Source: Scylla paramamosain
Taxonomy: Eukaryota > Arthropoda > Malacostraca > Decapoda > Portunidae
DNA: 64,000 nucleotides
Reading direction: 5' to 3'
Assembly (NCBI RefSeq): GCF_035594125.1
Contig: NW_026973726.1
Location: forward strand, 62,001 to 126,000
Shown here piece after piece: positions 1 to 12,542 of the stretch (its first letter is position 1; every line of letters starts with the position of its first letter). The notes beneath the pieces are model-generated. The model was not told the origin of the DNA and ran no database searches. It saw nothing but the letters and a program-made list of their open reading frames with translations. A program made the position numbers and the translations under genes.

Positions 1-3000
1 ATGTGAAAAACACTCAAAATTCACCCATTTCGTAAGGTTGCTCTGTTTCTCAATTAATATTCTTATTCATGAGTTTCAGCATTTTAGTATCTAAAAAACT
101 TCTTTATATACACGAGTTTTTGCGTTTTTTGCCTTGTAGTTCTTGTGAACTATAAAACATTCATTATGCACTTTTCTCGCAATGTCCTTTTCTTTCCTAA
201 TATAAATTGCTTTTTTTTTTTTATCAATTTTCGCGTTTTTTTGTAGGTAACAAGCTCAAAAACACTCAAAATGTACCTTATTGGTTGGTTTGCATCCTAT
301 TGTGAACCAATAGGGAGTGCTTTGCATCCATTTTCGCGTTTTTTGTAGGTAAATAGCTCAAAAACAATCAAAATGTACCTTTTTGGTAATGCTATTTTAT
401 TTCTTCTTATTGGTTGGTTTGCATCCGTTTAAGCGTTTTTCTACGTAAAACACCGAAAAGACACGTTTTCAGTAATTTTGTTTTAGATTCCCATATAAAG
501 TGAGTTGCATGTTATTTACCGTTATGGTGCCTAACAAGCTGAAAAACACTCATAAGACAGTTTTCTGGCATAAACGTTTAATTTCCCCATATAGGTGGCT
601 TTGCATGCACTTTAGTGTTTGGTACATAACAGTACGAAAAAAAAGGCTTAAATTAACATTTTTGATAATTCACTCATAATTTCCTGAATTTTGCCCAAAT
701 TTTGGCAAAAACATCCAAAATTTATGTTTTTAGTAATGTTATTCTCTTTCTCCATAAAATGTGTTTTGCATGCGTTTTACCGTTTTGGTATATAAGAAGC
801 TCAAAACACTTAAAGTCAAGCTCTTCGTAAAAATTGATTTTATTGCCATGTAAAGTGATTCCCCTGCTTTTTAGTGCATTATTCCTTATCACGCTCAAAA
901 ACACTCAATAGACACTTTTCTGGTAATGTCATTTTTTTCCTACATAAAGCTGGTTTCGCATCCAATTTGGGATTTTGGTAACTAAGAATGTGAAAAGCAC
1001 TCAAAATACACGCATTGGGTAAAGTTGTTCTGTTTCTCAATTAAGAGTGTTATTCATGAGTTTCAGCATTTTGGTATCTAGGAAACTTCTCCATATACAC
1101 GAGTTTTTGCGTGTTTTGCCTTGTGGTTCTTTTGAACTATAAAACATTCATTATGCAGTTTTCTCCCAATGTCCTTTTGTTTCCTAATATAAATTGCTTT
1201 TTTATCAATTTTCGCGTTTTTTTATAGGTAACTAGCTCAAAAACACTCAAAATATACCTTTTTAGTAATGTTTTTCTACTTCATGATATTGGTTTGTTTA
1301 CATCCGTTTTAGCGTTTTTCTACGTAAAACAATGAGAAGACATGTTTTCAGTTATTTTGTTTTGGTTTGACATATAGAGTGAGTTCCTTATTATTGATCG
1401 TTTTGGTGCCTAACATACTGAAAAACACTCAAAACACAGATTTCTGGTAAGGTCGTTTAATTTCCTCATATAGGAGGCTTTGCATGCACTTTAGTGTTTG
1501 GTACATAACAGTCCAAAAAAAAGCTAATATCAACCTTTTTGATAATATTCTCTTATCATATAATTGCCCTAATTTTGCCCAGAATTTTTGGCAACTCGGT
1601 ACCTGTGAAGGTGAATAACAAAAAAAAAAAAAAAAGTCCTTTTATTGATTTTTTTTCTAAATAACGAGTATTATTTGTATGTTTTAGCTTTTTGGTAGTT
1701 AAGGAACTTAAAAAACACTCATAATACACGTTTCTCGTAATGTCCTTACGTTTCCCAAACATAAGGTTCTTTGCATGTATTTAAGCGTTTTTATAGATAA
1801 CATTATCAAAAACACTCAAAATACATGTTTTTGGTAATGTTATTCTGTTTCTCCATAAAGTTTGTGTTCCATGCGTTTTAGCGGTTTGTCATGTGAGGAG
1901 CTGAAAAACACATATTGGCAAGTTCTTGGTAAAAGTTGGTTTTATTCCTATGTAATGTGATTGCCCTGCTTTTTAGTACTTCATTGCCTAACACGCTCAA
2001 AAACAATTAAAAGACACTTCTGATAATGTAATTTTATTCCCCTCATAAAGCTAGTTTCGCATGCTATTTTGGGTATTGCTAACTAGGAATATGAAAAACA
2101 CTAAAAATACAGGCATTTGCTAAGGTTGTTCTTTTTCTCAATTAAGATTGTTATTCATGAGTTTCAGCATTTTGGTATCTAAGAAACTTCTTTATATATA
2201 CGAGTTTTTGCGTTTTTCTACGTAAAACACTGAGAAGATACATTTTCAGTAATTTTGTTTTGGATTCCCATATAGAGTGAGTTCCTTATTATTTATCGTT
2301 TTGGTGCCTAACTTGCTGAAAAACACTCAAAAGACAGATTTCTGGTAAGGTCGTTTAATTTCCTTATATAGAAGGCTTTGCATGCACTTTAGGGTTTGGT
2401 ACATATCGAAAAAAAACCTAAAATTAACTTTTTTGATAATATTCTTTTGTTCATAAAATTTTCCTGAATTTTCCCAGAATTTTGGCATCTCGGTGCCTAT
2501 CAAGATGAAAATAAAAAATTCGTATTTTTTTTCTAAATAAAGAGTTTTTTGTGGGTTTTATCTTTTTGGTACTTAAAGAACTTATAAAAACACTCATAAT
2601 ACACGTTTCTCGTAATGTCCTTTTCTTTCCCAAACATAATGTTCTTTACATGTATTTAAGCGTTTTTATACATAACATGATAAAAAAAATCCTAAATTAC
2701 ATGTTTTTGGTAATGTTGTTCTGTTTCTCCATAAAGTTTGTTTTGCATGCGTTTTAGCGTTTGGTATATAAGGAGCTCAAAAACATTTAAAGGCAAGTTC
2801 TTGGTAAAAATTGGTTTTATTCCAATGAAAAATGATTGCTCTGCTTTTTAGTGCTTTATTGCCTATCACACTCAAAAACACTCAAAAGACATTTTTCTAG
2901 AAATGTTATGTTTTCCCATATAAATCTGGTTTCGCATGAAATTTGCGTTTTTGGTAACTAAGAATATGAAAAACACTCAAAATACACGAATTTGGTAAGG

Positions 3001-6000
3001 TTCTTCTGTTTCTCAATTAAGAGTGTTATTAATGAGTTTCAGCATTTTGGTATCTAGGAAACTTTTCCATATACACGTGTTTTTGCGTTTTTTGCCTTGT
3101 TGTTCTTTTGAACTATAATACACTCATTATACACTTTTCTCGCAATGTCCCTCTGTTTCCCAATATAGAGAGCTTTGTATCAATTTCAACATTTTTTTTG
3201 TAGGTAACAAGTTCAAAAACACTCACAATATACCTTTTTTATAATGTTTTTTTTTTTTTTTCTATTTCTTGATATTGGTTGGTTTGCATCCATTTTAGCG
3301 TTTTTCTACGTAAAACACTGGGAAGACACGTTTTCAGTAATTTTGATTTGCATTCACATATAAAGTGAGTTCCTTATTTATTTATCTTTTTGGTGCCTAA
3401 CATTCTGAAAAACACTCAAAAGACAGATTTCTTTTAAGGTCGTTTAATTTCCTTATATAGGAGGCTTTGCATGCACCTTAGGGTTTGGTATATAACAGTC
3501 CGAAAAAAAAGCTAAAATTAACTTTTTTTTTATAATTTTCTTTTATCATATAATAGCCAGGAATCTTCCCAGAATTTTGGCATCTCGGTACCTATGAAGA
3601 TGAATAACAAAAAAAATAATAAATCCTATTGTTTTATTTTTTATTTATTTATTTTTCTAAATAAAGAGTGTTATTTGTGGGTTTTAGCTTTTTGGTACTT
3701 AAGGAACTTGCAAACACTCATAATACATATTTCTCGTAATGTCCTTTCGTTTCCCAAACATAATGTTCTTTGCATGTATTTAAGCGTATTTATAGATAAC
3801 ATGATCAAAAACACTCAAAATACATGTTTTTGGTAGTGTTATTCTGTTTGTCCATAAAAAGGGTTTTGCATGCATTTTAGCATTTTGGTAGGTAATGAGC
3901 TCAAAAACACCTAAAGGCAAGTTCTTGGTAAAAGTTGGTTTTATTCCCATGTAATGTGATTGCCCTGATTTTTAGTGCTTTATTGCCTAACATTCTCAAT
4001 AACACTCGAAAGACATTTTCTGGTAATATTATTTTTTTCCCACATAAAGCTAGTTTCGCATGGAATCTGCGGTTTGGTAACTAAGAAAGTGAAAAACACT
4101 TAAAATACAGGCATTTAGTAAGGTTGTTCTGTTTCTTAATTAAAAGTGTTATTCATGAGTTTCAGCATTTTGGTATGTAAGAAACTTCTCTATGTACACG
4201 AGTTTTTGAGTTTTTGCCTTGTGGTTCTTGAGAAACTATAAAACACTCATTATACACGTTTCTTTTCTTTCCTAATATAGAGTGCGTTTCATCCATTTTC
4301 GCATTTTTTTGTAGGTAACAAGCTCTATTTCTTGATATTGGTTGGTTTGCATCCGTTTTAGCGATTTTCTACGTAAATCACTGAAAAGACACGTTTTCAG
4401 TAATATTGTTGAAATTGCTGAAAAAAAAACACTCAAAAGACACATTTCTGGTAAAGTCGAGTAATTTCTCCATATAGTTGGCTTTGCATGCACTTCAGGG
4501 TTTGGTACATAACTCCAGAAAAAAGCGATTATTTTTTTCATAATCATTTTTTTTTACAAAATTTCCCTGCATTTTTCCAGAATTTAGGTATCTCGGTACC
4601 TATGAAGATGAATAACAATTTTTTTTTCTCTCTATAAAGTGTTATTTGTGTGTTTTAGCTTTTTGGTACTTAAGGAACTTAAAAACACTCATAATACACG
4701 ATTTTCGTAATGTCCTTTTCTTATACAAACATAGGGTTCTTTACTTGTATTTAACCGTTTTTATAGATAACATGATCAAAAAGCACTCAAAATACATATT
4801 TTTGGTAATGTTATTCTGTTTCTCCATAAAGGGTGTTTTACATGCGTTTTAGCGTTTTTGTCAGGAGGTTTGGTGCATAAGTCCGAAAAAAAAGCTAAAA
4901 TTAACTTTTTTGATAATATTCTTTTATCATATAATTGCCCTGAATTTTTACCAGAATTCTGGCATCTCGGTACCTATGAAGATATAAAAAAAAAATTATT
5001 TATTTATTTATTTATTATTTTTTTCTCAATGAAGAGTGTTATTTGTTGGATTTACCTTTTTGGTACTTAAGGAACTTAAAAACACTCATAATACACGTTT
5101 CTCGTAATGTCCTTTCGTTTCCCAAACAAAAGGTTCTTTGCATGTATTTAAGCCTTTTTATAGATAATATGATCAAAAACACTCAAAATACAAGGTTTTG
5201 GTAATGTTATTCTGTTTCTCCGTAAAGTGTGTTTTGCATGCGTTTTAGCAGTTTTGTATATAAGGAGCTCAAAAACATTTAAAGCAAGTTCTTGGGAAAA
5301 AATGGTTTTATTGCAATGTAATGTGATTGCCCTGCTTTTGAGTGGTTTATTACCTATCACGCTGAAAAACACTCAAAAGACACTTTTCTGGTAAATTCTT
5401 TTTTTTTTTCCTACAAAGCTATTTTCGCATGTAATTTGGGTTTTTTGGTAACTAAGAATGTGAAAAGCACTCAAAATCCACGCATTTATTAAGGTTGTTC
5501 TGTTTTTCAATTAAGAGTGTTATTCATCAGTTTCAGCATTTTGGTATCTAGGAAATCTCTCCATATACACGAGTTTTTGCGTTGTTTGCTTTGTGGTTCT
5601 TTTGAAATATAAAACACTCATTATACACTTTTCTTGCAATGTCCTTTTGTTTCCCAATATAGAGTGCTTTGCATCAATTTTCGCGTTTTTGTAGGTAAAG
5701 AGCTCAGAAACACTCAAAATATACCTTTTTGGTAACGTTTTTCTATTTCTTGATATTGGTTGGTTTGCATCCGTTTTAACGTTTTTCTACGTAAAACACT
5801 GAAAAGACACGTTTTCAGTAACTTTGTTTTCGATTCCCATATAGAGTGAGTTCCTTATTATTTATCGTTTCGGTGCGTAACATGCTAAAAAACACACAAA
5901 ACACAGATTTCTGGTAAGGTCGTTTAATTTCCTCATATTGGAGGCTTTGCATGCACTTTAGGGTTTGGTACATAAGTCCGAACAAAAAAAGCTGAAATTA

Positions 6001-7589
6001 ACTTTTTTGATAATATTTTTTTATCACATAATTACCCTGAATTTTCCCAGAATTTTGGCATCTTGGTACCTAGGAAAATGAATAACCAAAAAAAAAAAAA
6101 AAAAAAATCCTATTTTATTTTTTTATTTTTTATTTTCTAAATAAAAAGTGTTATTTGTGGGTTTTAGCTTTTTGGTACTTAAGGAACTTATAAAAACACT
6201 CATAATACACGTTTCTCGTAATTTCCTTTTGTTTCCCAAACATAATGTTCTTTGCATGTACTTAAGCGTTTTTATAGATAACATGATCAAAAACACTCTA
6301 AATACATGTAATTGGTAATGTTATTCTGTTTCCCCATAAAGTTTATTTTCCATTCGTTTTAGCGGTTTCTTATATAAGGGGTTAAAAAACACTTAAGGCA
6401 AATTCTTCGTAAAAGTTGGTTTTATTCCCATGTAATGTGATTGTTCTGCTTTTTAGTGATTTGTTGCATATCACGCTCAAAAACACTGAAAGGACACTTT
6501 TCTGGTAATGTCATTTTTTTCCCACATAAAGCTAATTTCGCATGTAATTTGGCATTTTTGTAACTAAGAACGTGAAAACACTCAAAATACACAATTTGGT
6601 AAGGTAGTTTTGTTTATGAATTAAAAGTGTTATTCATGCATTTCCTCATTTTGGTATGTAAAAATTTCTCTATATACACGAGTTTTTGCGTTTATTGCCT
6701 TGTGGTTCTTTTAAAACTATAAAACATTCATTATACACGTTTCTCGTAATGTCCTTTTGTTTCCTAATATAGAGTGCTCTACATCCATTTTTGCATTTTT
6801 TGTAGGTAACAAGCTCAAAAACACTCAAAATATATCTTTTTGGTAATGTTATTCTATTTCTTTATATAGGATGGTTTGTATCCGCTTAAGCGTTTTTCTA
6901 CGTAAAACACTGAAAAGACACGTTTTCAGTAATTTTCTTTTGGATTCACATATTGACTGACTTCCAAATTATTTATAGTATTGGTGCCTAACATGCTGAA
7001 AAACACGGAAAAGACAGGTTTCTGATAAAGTCGTTTAACTTTCCTAAATAGGTGGCTTTGCATGCACTCTAGGTTTTGGTACATAACAATCCGAAAAAAA
7101 AGCTATAATTAACTTTCATGATAATGTTCTTTTCCACATAAATTCCCTGAATTTTGGCAGAATTTTGGCAATTCGGTACCTATGAAGATGAAAAAAAAAT
7201 CCCATTTTTTTATTTTTTTATTGATTTTTTTTTCTAAAAAGTGTTATTTGTGGGTTTTAGCTTTTTCGTACTGAAGGAACTTAAAAAAACACTCATAATA
7301 CACGTTTCTCGAAATGTCTTTTCGTTTCCCAAATATAAGCTTCTTTGCATGTATTTAAGGGTTTCTATAAATAACATGATCAAAAACACTCAAAATACAT
7401 GTTTTTGGTAATGTTTTTCTGTTTCTCCATAAAGGGTGTTTTGCATGCATTTTAGCGTTTCAATATATAAAAAGCTCAAAAACACTTAGAGGCAAGTTCT
7501 TGGTAAAATTTGGTTTTATTCCCATGTAATATGATTGCCCTGGCTTTTAGTGCTTTATTGCGTAACACGCTCAAAAAACACTGAAAAGA
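1..7589 (+). repeat. Forward higher-order satellite array, block 1
   Basis: Tandem ~1.1 kb higher-order units in forward order A to J. Sub-unit I landmarks lie near 1596, 2491, 3586, 4594, 4968, 6064 and 7174. The uneven spacing shows internally deleted units. The unit around 2210-2230 jumps from sub-unit D straight to F, and the unit between 4594 and 4968 is only about 0.37 kb. Positions 1-310 match 56283-56605, including an odd segment near 290-315 reading CCTATTGTGAACCAATAG. No gene is supported; the short open frames here are repeat by-products. Confidence 0.9.
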
Positions 7590-8072
7590 CATGCAAAGCC
7601 TCCCATATGAGGAAATTAAAGACCTTACCAGAAATCTGTCTTTTAAGTGTTTTTCAGTTTGTTAGGCACCAAAATGATAAATAATAAAGAACTCACTCTA
7701 TGTGGGAATCCAAAAAAAAAAAATGCTGAAAATGTATCTTCTCAGTGTTTTACGTAGAAAAACGCTAAAACTTATGCAAACCAACCAATATCAAGAAGCA
7801 GAAAAACATTACCAAAAATGTATTTTTTTGAGTTTTTGAGCTTGTTACCTACAAAAAAAAAAGCGCAAAAAAAATTGATAGAAAGCACTCTATATTTGGA
7901 AACAAAGGGACATTGCGAGAAAAGTGTATAATGAATGTTTTATAGTTTAAAAAAACACAAGGCAAAAAACGCAAAAACTCGTGTATATGGAGAAGTTTCC
8001 TAGATACCAAAATGCTGAAACTCATGAATAACACTCTTAATTGAGAAACAGAACAACCTTACTAAATGCATG
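7590..8072 (-). repeat. Inverted D-H module, copy 1
   Basis: The sequence switches to the reverse complement of part of H, then G, F, E and D, about 480 bp in all. It then returns to forward orientation at the end of A and into B. The left flank is the end of sub-unit B (CACTGAAAAGAC) and the right flank is the end of A followed by another B, so B occurs on both sides. The same arrangement recurs at five other sites in the window. Confidence 0.88.
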
Positions 8073-9498
8073 TCAAAAACACTAAAATGCAAGTTCTTCA
8101 TAAAAGTTGGTTTTATTCCCATGTAATGTGATTGCCCTGCTTTTTAGTGCTTTTTTTGCCTAACACGCTCAAAAACACTCAAAGACACTTCTGGTATTGT
8201 CATTTTCTTCCCTCATAAAGCTAGTTTCGCATGGAATTTGGGGTTCTGGTAACTAAGAATGTAAAAAAACACTCAAAATGCACGCATTTAGTAAGGTTGC
8301 TCTGTTTCTTGATTAAGAAAGTTATTCATGAGTTTCAGCATTTTGGTATCTTGGAAACTTCTCCACACATACGAGTTTTTGTGTTTTTTGCCTTGTGATT
8401 CTGGTGAAACTATAAAATACTCATTATACACGTTTCTCGTTATGTTCTTTTTTTTCCCCTAATATACAGTGCTTTGCATCCATTTTTACGTTTTTTTTTA
8501 TGTAACAAGCTCAAAACATACAAAATATACTTTTCTGGTAATATTATTCTATTTTTTCATATTGGTTGGTTTGCATCCGTTTTAGCGTTTTTCTACGTAA
8601 ATCTTTTAAACGACACGTTTTCAGTAATTTTGTTTTGGATTTCCATATACAGTGACTTTCATATAATCTATCGTTTTCGTGCCTAACATGCGAAAAAACA
8701 CTCAAAAGACAGGTTTCTTGTAAAGTCGTTAAATTTTCCCAAATAGGTGTCTTTGCATACACTTTATGGTTTGGTACATAACTCCGAAAAAAGGTAAAAT
8801 TAACTTTTTCGATAATGTTCTTTTTTCCACATAATTTCCTTGAATTTTGGCAGAATTTTGGCATCTTGGTACCTATGAACATGAATAACAAAAAAATAAA
8901 AATGCTATTTTTTTCTATTTATTTATTATTCTCTATAAAGAGTGTTATTTGTAGGTTTAAACGTTTTGGTACTTAAAGAACTTAAAAACATTCATAATAC
9001 ACATTTCTCGTAATGTCCTTTCGTTTCCCAAATATAGGGATCTTTGCATGTATTTAGGTGTTTTTATAGGTAACATGATAAAAAAACACTCAAAAACACT
9101 TGTTTTTGGTAATGTTTTTCTGCTTCTCCATAAAGGAGTGTTTTGCATGCGTTTTAGCGATTTGTTATGTAACGAGCTGAAAAACACTTCACGGCAAGTT
9201 CTTGGTAAAAGTTGGTTTTATTCCAATGTAATATGATTGCCCTGCTTTTTAGTGCTTTATTGCCTAACACGCTTAAAAACACTCAAAAGACACTTTTGGT
9301 AATGTCATTTTTTTATCCACATAAAGCTAGATTCGCATGCTATTTGGGGTTTTGCTAACTAAGAATGTGAAAAAAAAAACATTAAAAATACACGCATTTG
9401 GTAATGTTCTGTTTCTCAATTAAGATTGTTATTCATGAGTTTCAGCATTTTGGTATCGAAGAAACTTCTTTATATACACGAGTTTTTGCGTTTTTTGC

Positions 9499-9522
9499 CT
9501 TGTGGTTCTTGTTAACCACAAG
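9499..9522. repeat. Hairpin variant of sub-unit D
   Basis: CTTGTGGTT and AACCACAAG form 9-bp inverted arms around a 6-base spacer, followed by TTCTTTTGCC. Ordinary D copies read GTGAAACTATAAAAC here and have no second arm. Confidence 0.75.
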
Positions 9523-12516
9523 TTCTTTTGCCGGAAAATAATAAGACACTTATTATACACGTTTCTCGTAATGTCCTTTTCTTTCCCAATAGGGAGTGCT
9601 TTGCATCTATTTTCCCTTTTTTTTTAGGTAACAAGCTCAAAAAACACTCAAAATATACCTTTTTGGTAATGTTATTCTACTTTTTCATATTGGTTGGTTT
9701 CTATCCGTTTTCGCGTTTTTCTACGTAAAACACCGAAAAGACACGTTTTCAGTAGTTTTCTTTTTGTTTCCCAAAGAATATTGCCAGAATTTTGGCATCT
9801 TTGTACCTATGAAGATGAATAACAAAAAAAAAAAAAAAATATTTTATATTTTTTTTGCTCTATAAAGAGTGTTATTTGTGGGTTTTAGCTTTTTTGGTAC
9901 TTAAGGAACTTAACAACACTCATAATACACGTTTCCCGTAATGTCCTTTCGTTTCCCAAACATAAGGTTCTTTGCATGTATTTAAGCGTTTTTATAAATA
10001 ACATGATCAAAAACACTCAAAATACATGTTTTTGGTAATGTTTCTCCATAAAGGCTGTTTTGCATGCGTTTTAGCGTTTTGGTATGTAAGGAGTTAAAAA
10101 AAACACTTAAAGGCAAGTTCTTCGTAAAAGTTGGTTTTATTCCCATGTAATGTGATTGTTCTGCTTTTTAGTGCTTTGTTGCACATCACGCTCAAAAACA
10201 CTCAAAAGACACTTTTCTGGTAATACCTTTTTTTTTTCCCACATAAAACTAGTTTCGCATGTAATTTGGGATTTTCGTAACTAAGAATGTGAAAAACACT
10301 CAAAATACACACATTTGGTAAGGTAGTCCTGTCTTTCAATTAAAAGTGTTATTCATGCATTTCAGCATTTTGGTATGTAAGAAACATCTCTATATACACG
10401 AGTTTTTGCGTTTTTTGCCTTTTGGTTTCTGTGAAACTATAAAACACTCATTATACACGTTTCTCGTAATGTTCTTTTGTTTCCCAATATAGAGTGCTTT
10501 CCATCCATTTTCGCATTTTTTGTAGGTAACAAGCTGAAAAACACTCAAAATATATCTTTTTGGTAATATTCTATTTCTTCATATTGGACGGTTTGCATCC
10601 GTTTTAGCGTTTTTCTTCGTAAATCACTGAAAAGACACGTTTTCAGTAATATTGTTGAATTTGCTGAAAAACACTGAAAAGACAGATTTCTGGTAAAGTC
10701 GTGTAATTTCCCCATATAGGTGGCTTTGCATACACTTCTGGGTTTGGTACATGATTCCGGAAAAAAAGCTAAATTTTTTTTATAATGTTTTTTTACATAA
10801 TTTCGCTGAATTTTACCTGAATTTTGGCATCTTCATACCTATGTAGATGAATAACAAAAAAAAATGTATTTTTTTAGTTGTTTATTTTTTCTCTATTTGT
10901 GGGTTTTAGTTTTTTAGTACTTAAGGAACTTAAAAACAATCATAATACACGATTTTCGTAATGTCCTTTCGTTTCACAGACATAGGGTTCTTTGCATGTA
11001 TTTAAGCGTTTTTATAGGTAACATGATCAAAAACACTCAAAATACATGTTTTTGGTAATGTTATTCTGTTTCTCCATAAAGGGTGTTTTGCATGCGTTTT
11101 AGCGTTTTGGTATGTAAGGAGTTAAAAACACTTAAAGGCAACTTCTTCGTAAAAGTTGGTTTTATTCCTATATAATGTGATTATTCTGCTTTTTAGTGCT
11201 TTGTTGCATATCACGCTCAAAAACACTCAAAAGATAATGTCATTTTTTTTCCACATAAAGCTAGTTTTGTATGTAATTTGGGATTTTCGCAACTAAGAAT
11301 GTGAAAAAACACTCAGAATACACACATTTGGTAAGGTAGTTCTGTTTCTCAATTAAAAGTGTTATTCATGAATTTTAGTATTTTGGTATGTAAGAAACTT
11401 CTCTATATACATGAGTTTTTGCGTTTTTTGTCTTGTGGTTCTTGTGAAACTATAAAACAATCATTATACACGTTTCTCTAAATGTCCTTTTGCTTCCCAA
11501 GATAGAGTGCTTTCCATCCATTTGCGCGTTTTTTGTAGGTAAAAAGCTCAAAAACACTTTTTGGTAATGTTATTCTATTTCTTCATATTTGTTGGATTGC
11601 ATCCGTTTTATCGTTTTTCTACGTAAAACACTGAAAAGACACGTTTTCAGTAATTTTGTTTTGGATTCACATATTGACTGACTTCCATATTATTTATCGT
11701 TTTGGGGCCTAACATGCTGAAAAAACACTGAAAAGACAGGTTTCTGGTAAAGTCGTTTAACTTCCTTATAGAGGTGGCATGCACTTTAGAGTTTGGTACA
11801 TAAAAATCCGAAAAAGAGCTATAATTAACTTTTTTGATAATGTTCTATTTTCCAAAATTCCGTGAATTTTGGCTGAATTTTGGCGTCTTGGTACCTATGA
11901 AAATCAATATAAGAAAAAAAGCTATTTTTATTTATTTTTTTTTTTCTCTATACAGTGTTATTTGTGGGTTTTAACGTTTTGGTACTTAAGGAACTTAAAA
12001 ACGGTCCTAATACACGTTTCTCGTAATGTCCTTTCGTTTCCCAAAAATAGGGTTCTTTGCTTGTATTTAAGCATTTTTTGTAGGTAACATAATCAAAAAC
12101 ACTTAAAACACATGTTTTTAGTAATGTTATTCTGCATCTCCATAAAGGATTTTTTGCATGCGTTTTAGCGTTTTGGTTTGTAAGGAGGTCATAAACACTT
12201 TAAGGCAAGTTCTTGGTAAAAAGTTAGTTTTATTCCCATGTAATGTGATTGCCCTGTTTTTTTTTTTTTTTTTTTTTTGTAATTTATTGTCTAACACGCT
12301 CAAACACACTCAAAAGACACTTCTGGTAATGTCATTTTTTTTCCAACATAGTTTCGCGTGCTATTTGGGGTTTTGCTAACTATGAATGTGAAAAACACTG
12401 AAAATACACGCATTTGGTAAGATTGTTCTGTTTCTCAATTAAAATTGTTATTCAAGAGTTTCAGCATTTTAGTATCTAAGAAACTTCTTTATGTACACTA
12501 GTTTTTGCGTTTTTTG

Positions 12517-12542
12517 ACTTGTGGTTCTGGTGAACCACAAGT
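12517..12542. repeat. Hairpin variant of sub-unit D, 11-bp arms
   Basis: ACTTGTGGTTC and GAACCACAAGT are perfect 11-bp inverted arms with a TGGT spacer, the best-formed of the six copies in this window. Confidence 0.78.

Noticed and set aside
3740..3770. CENP-B box-like sequence around TTTCGTTTCCCAAAC in sub-unit J
   Set aside because: It lacks the conserved spacing and bases of the CENP-B box (NTTCGNNNNANNCGGGN); only the TTCG start agrees.
8544..8891. 115-residue minus-strand frame, with a similar one at 61631-61978
   Set aside because: Both run through several satellite sub-units whose near-96-bp period preserves frame; no domain, and equivalents in other units are broken.
9815..9850. 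A-tract in sub-unit I as the poly(A) tail of a SINE
   Set aside because: No upstream RNA polymerase III A/B boxes or target duplications were seen, and the tract recurs at the same place in each unit.
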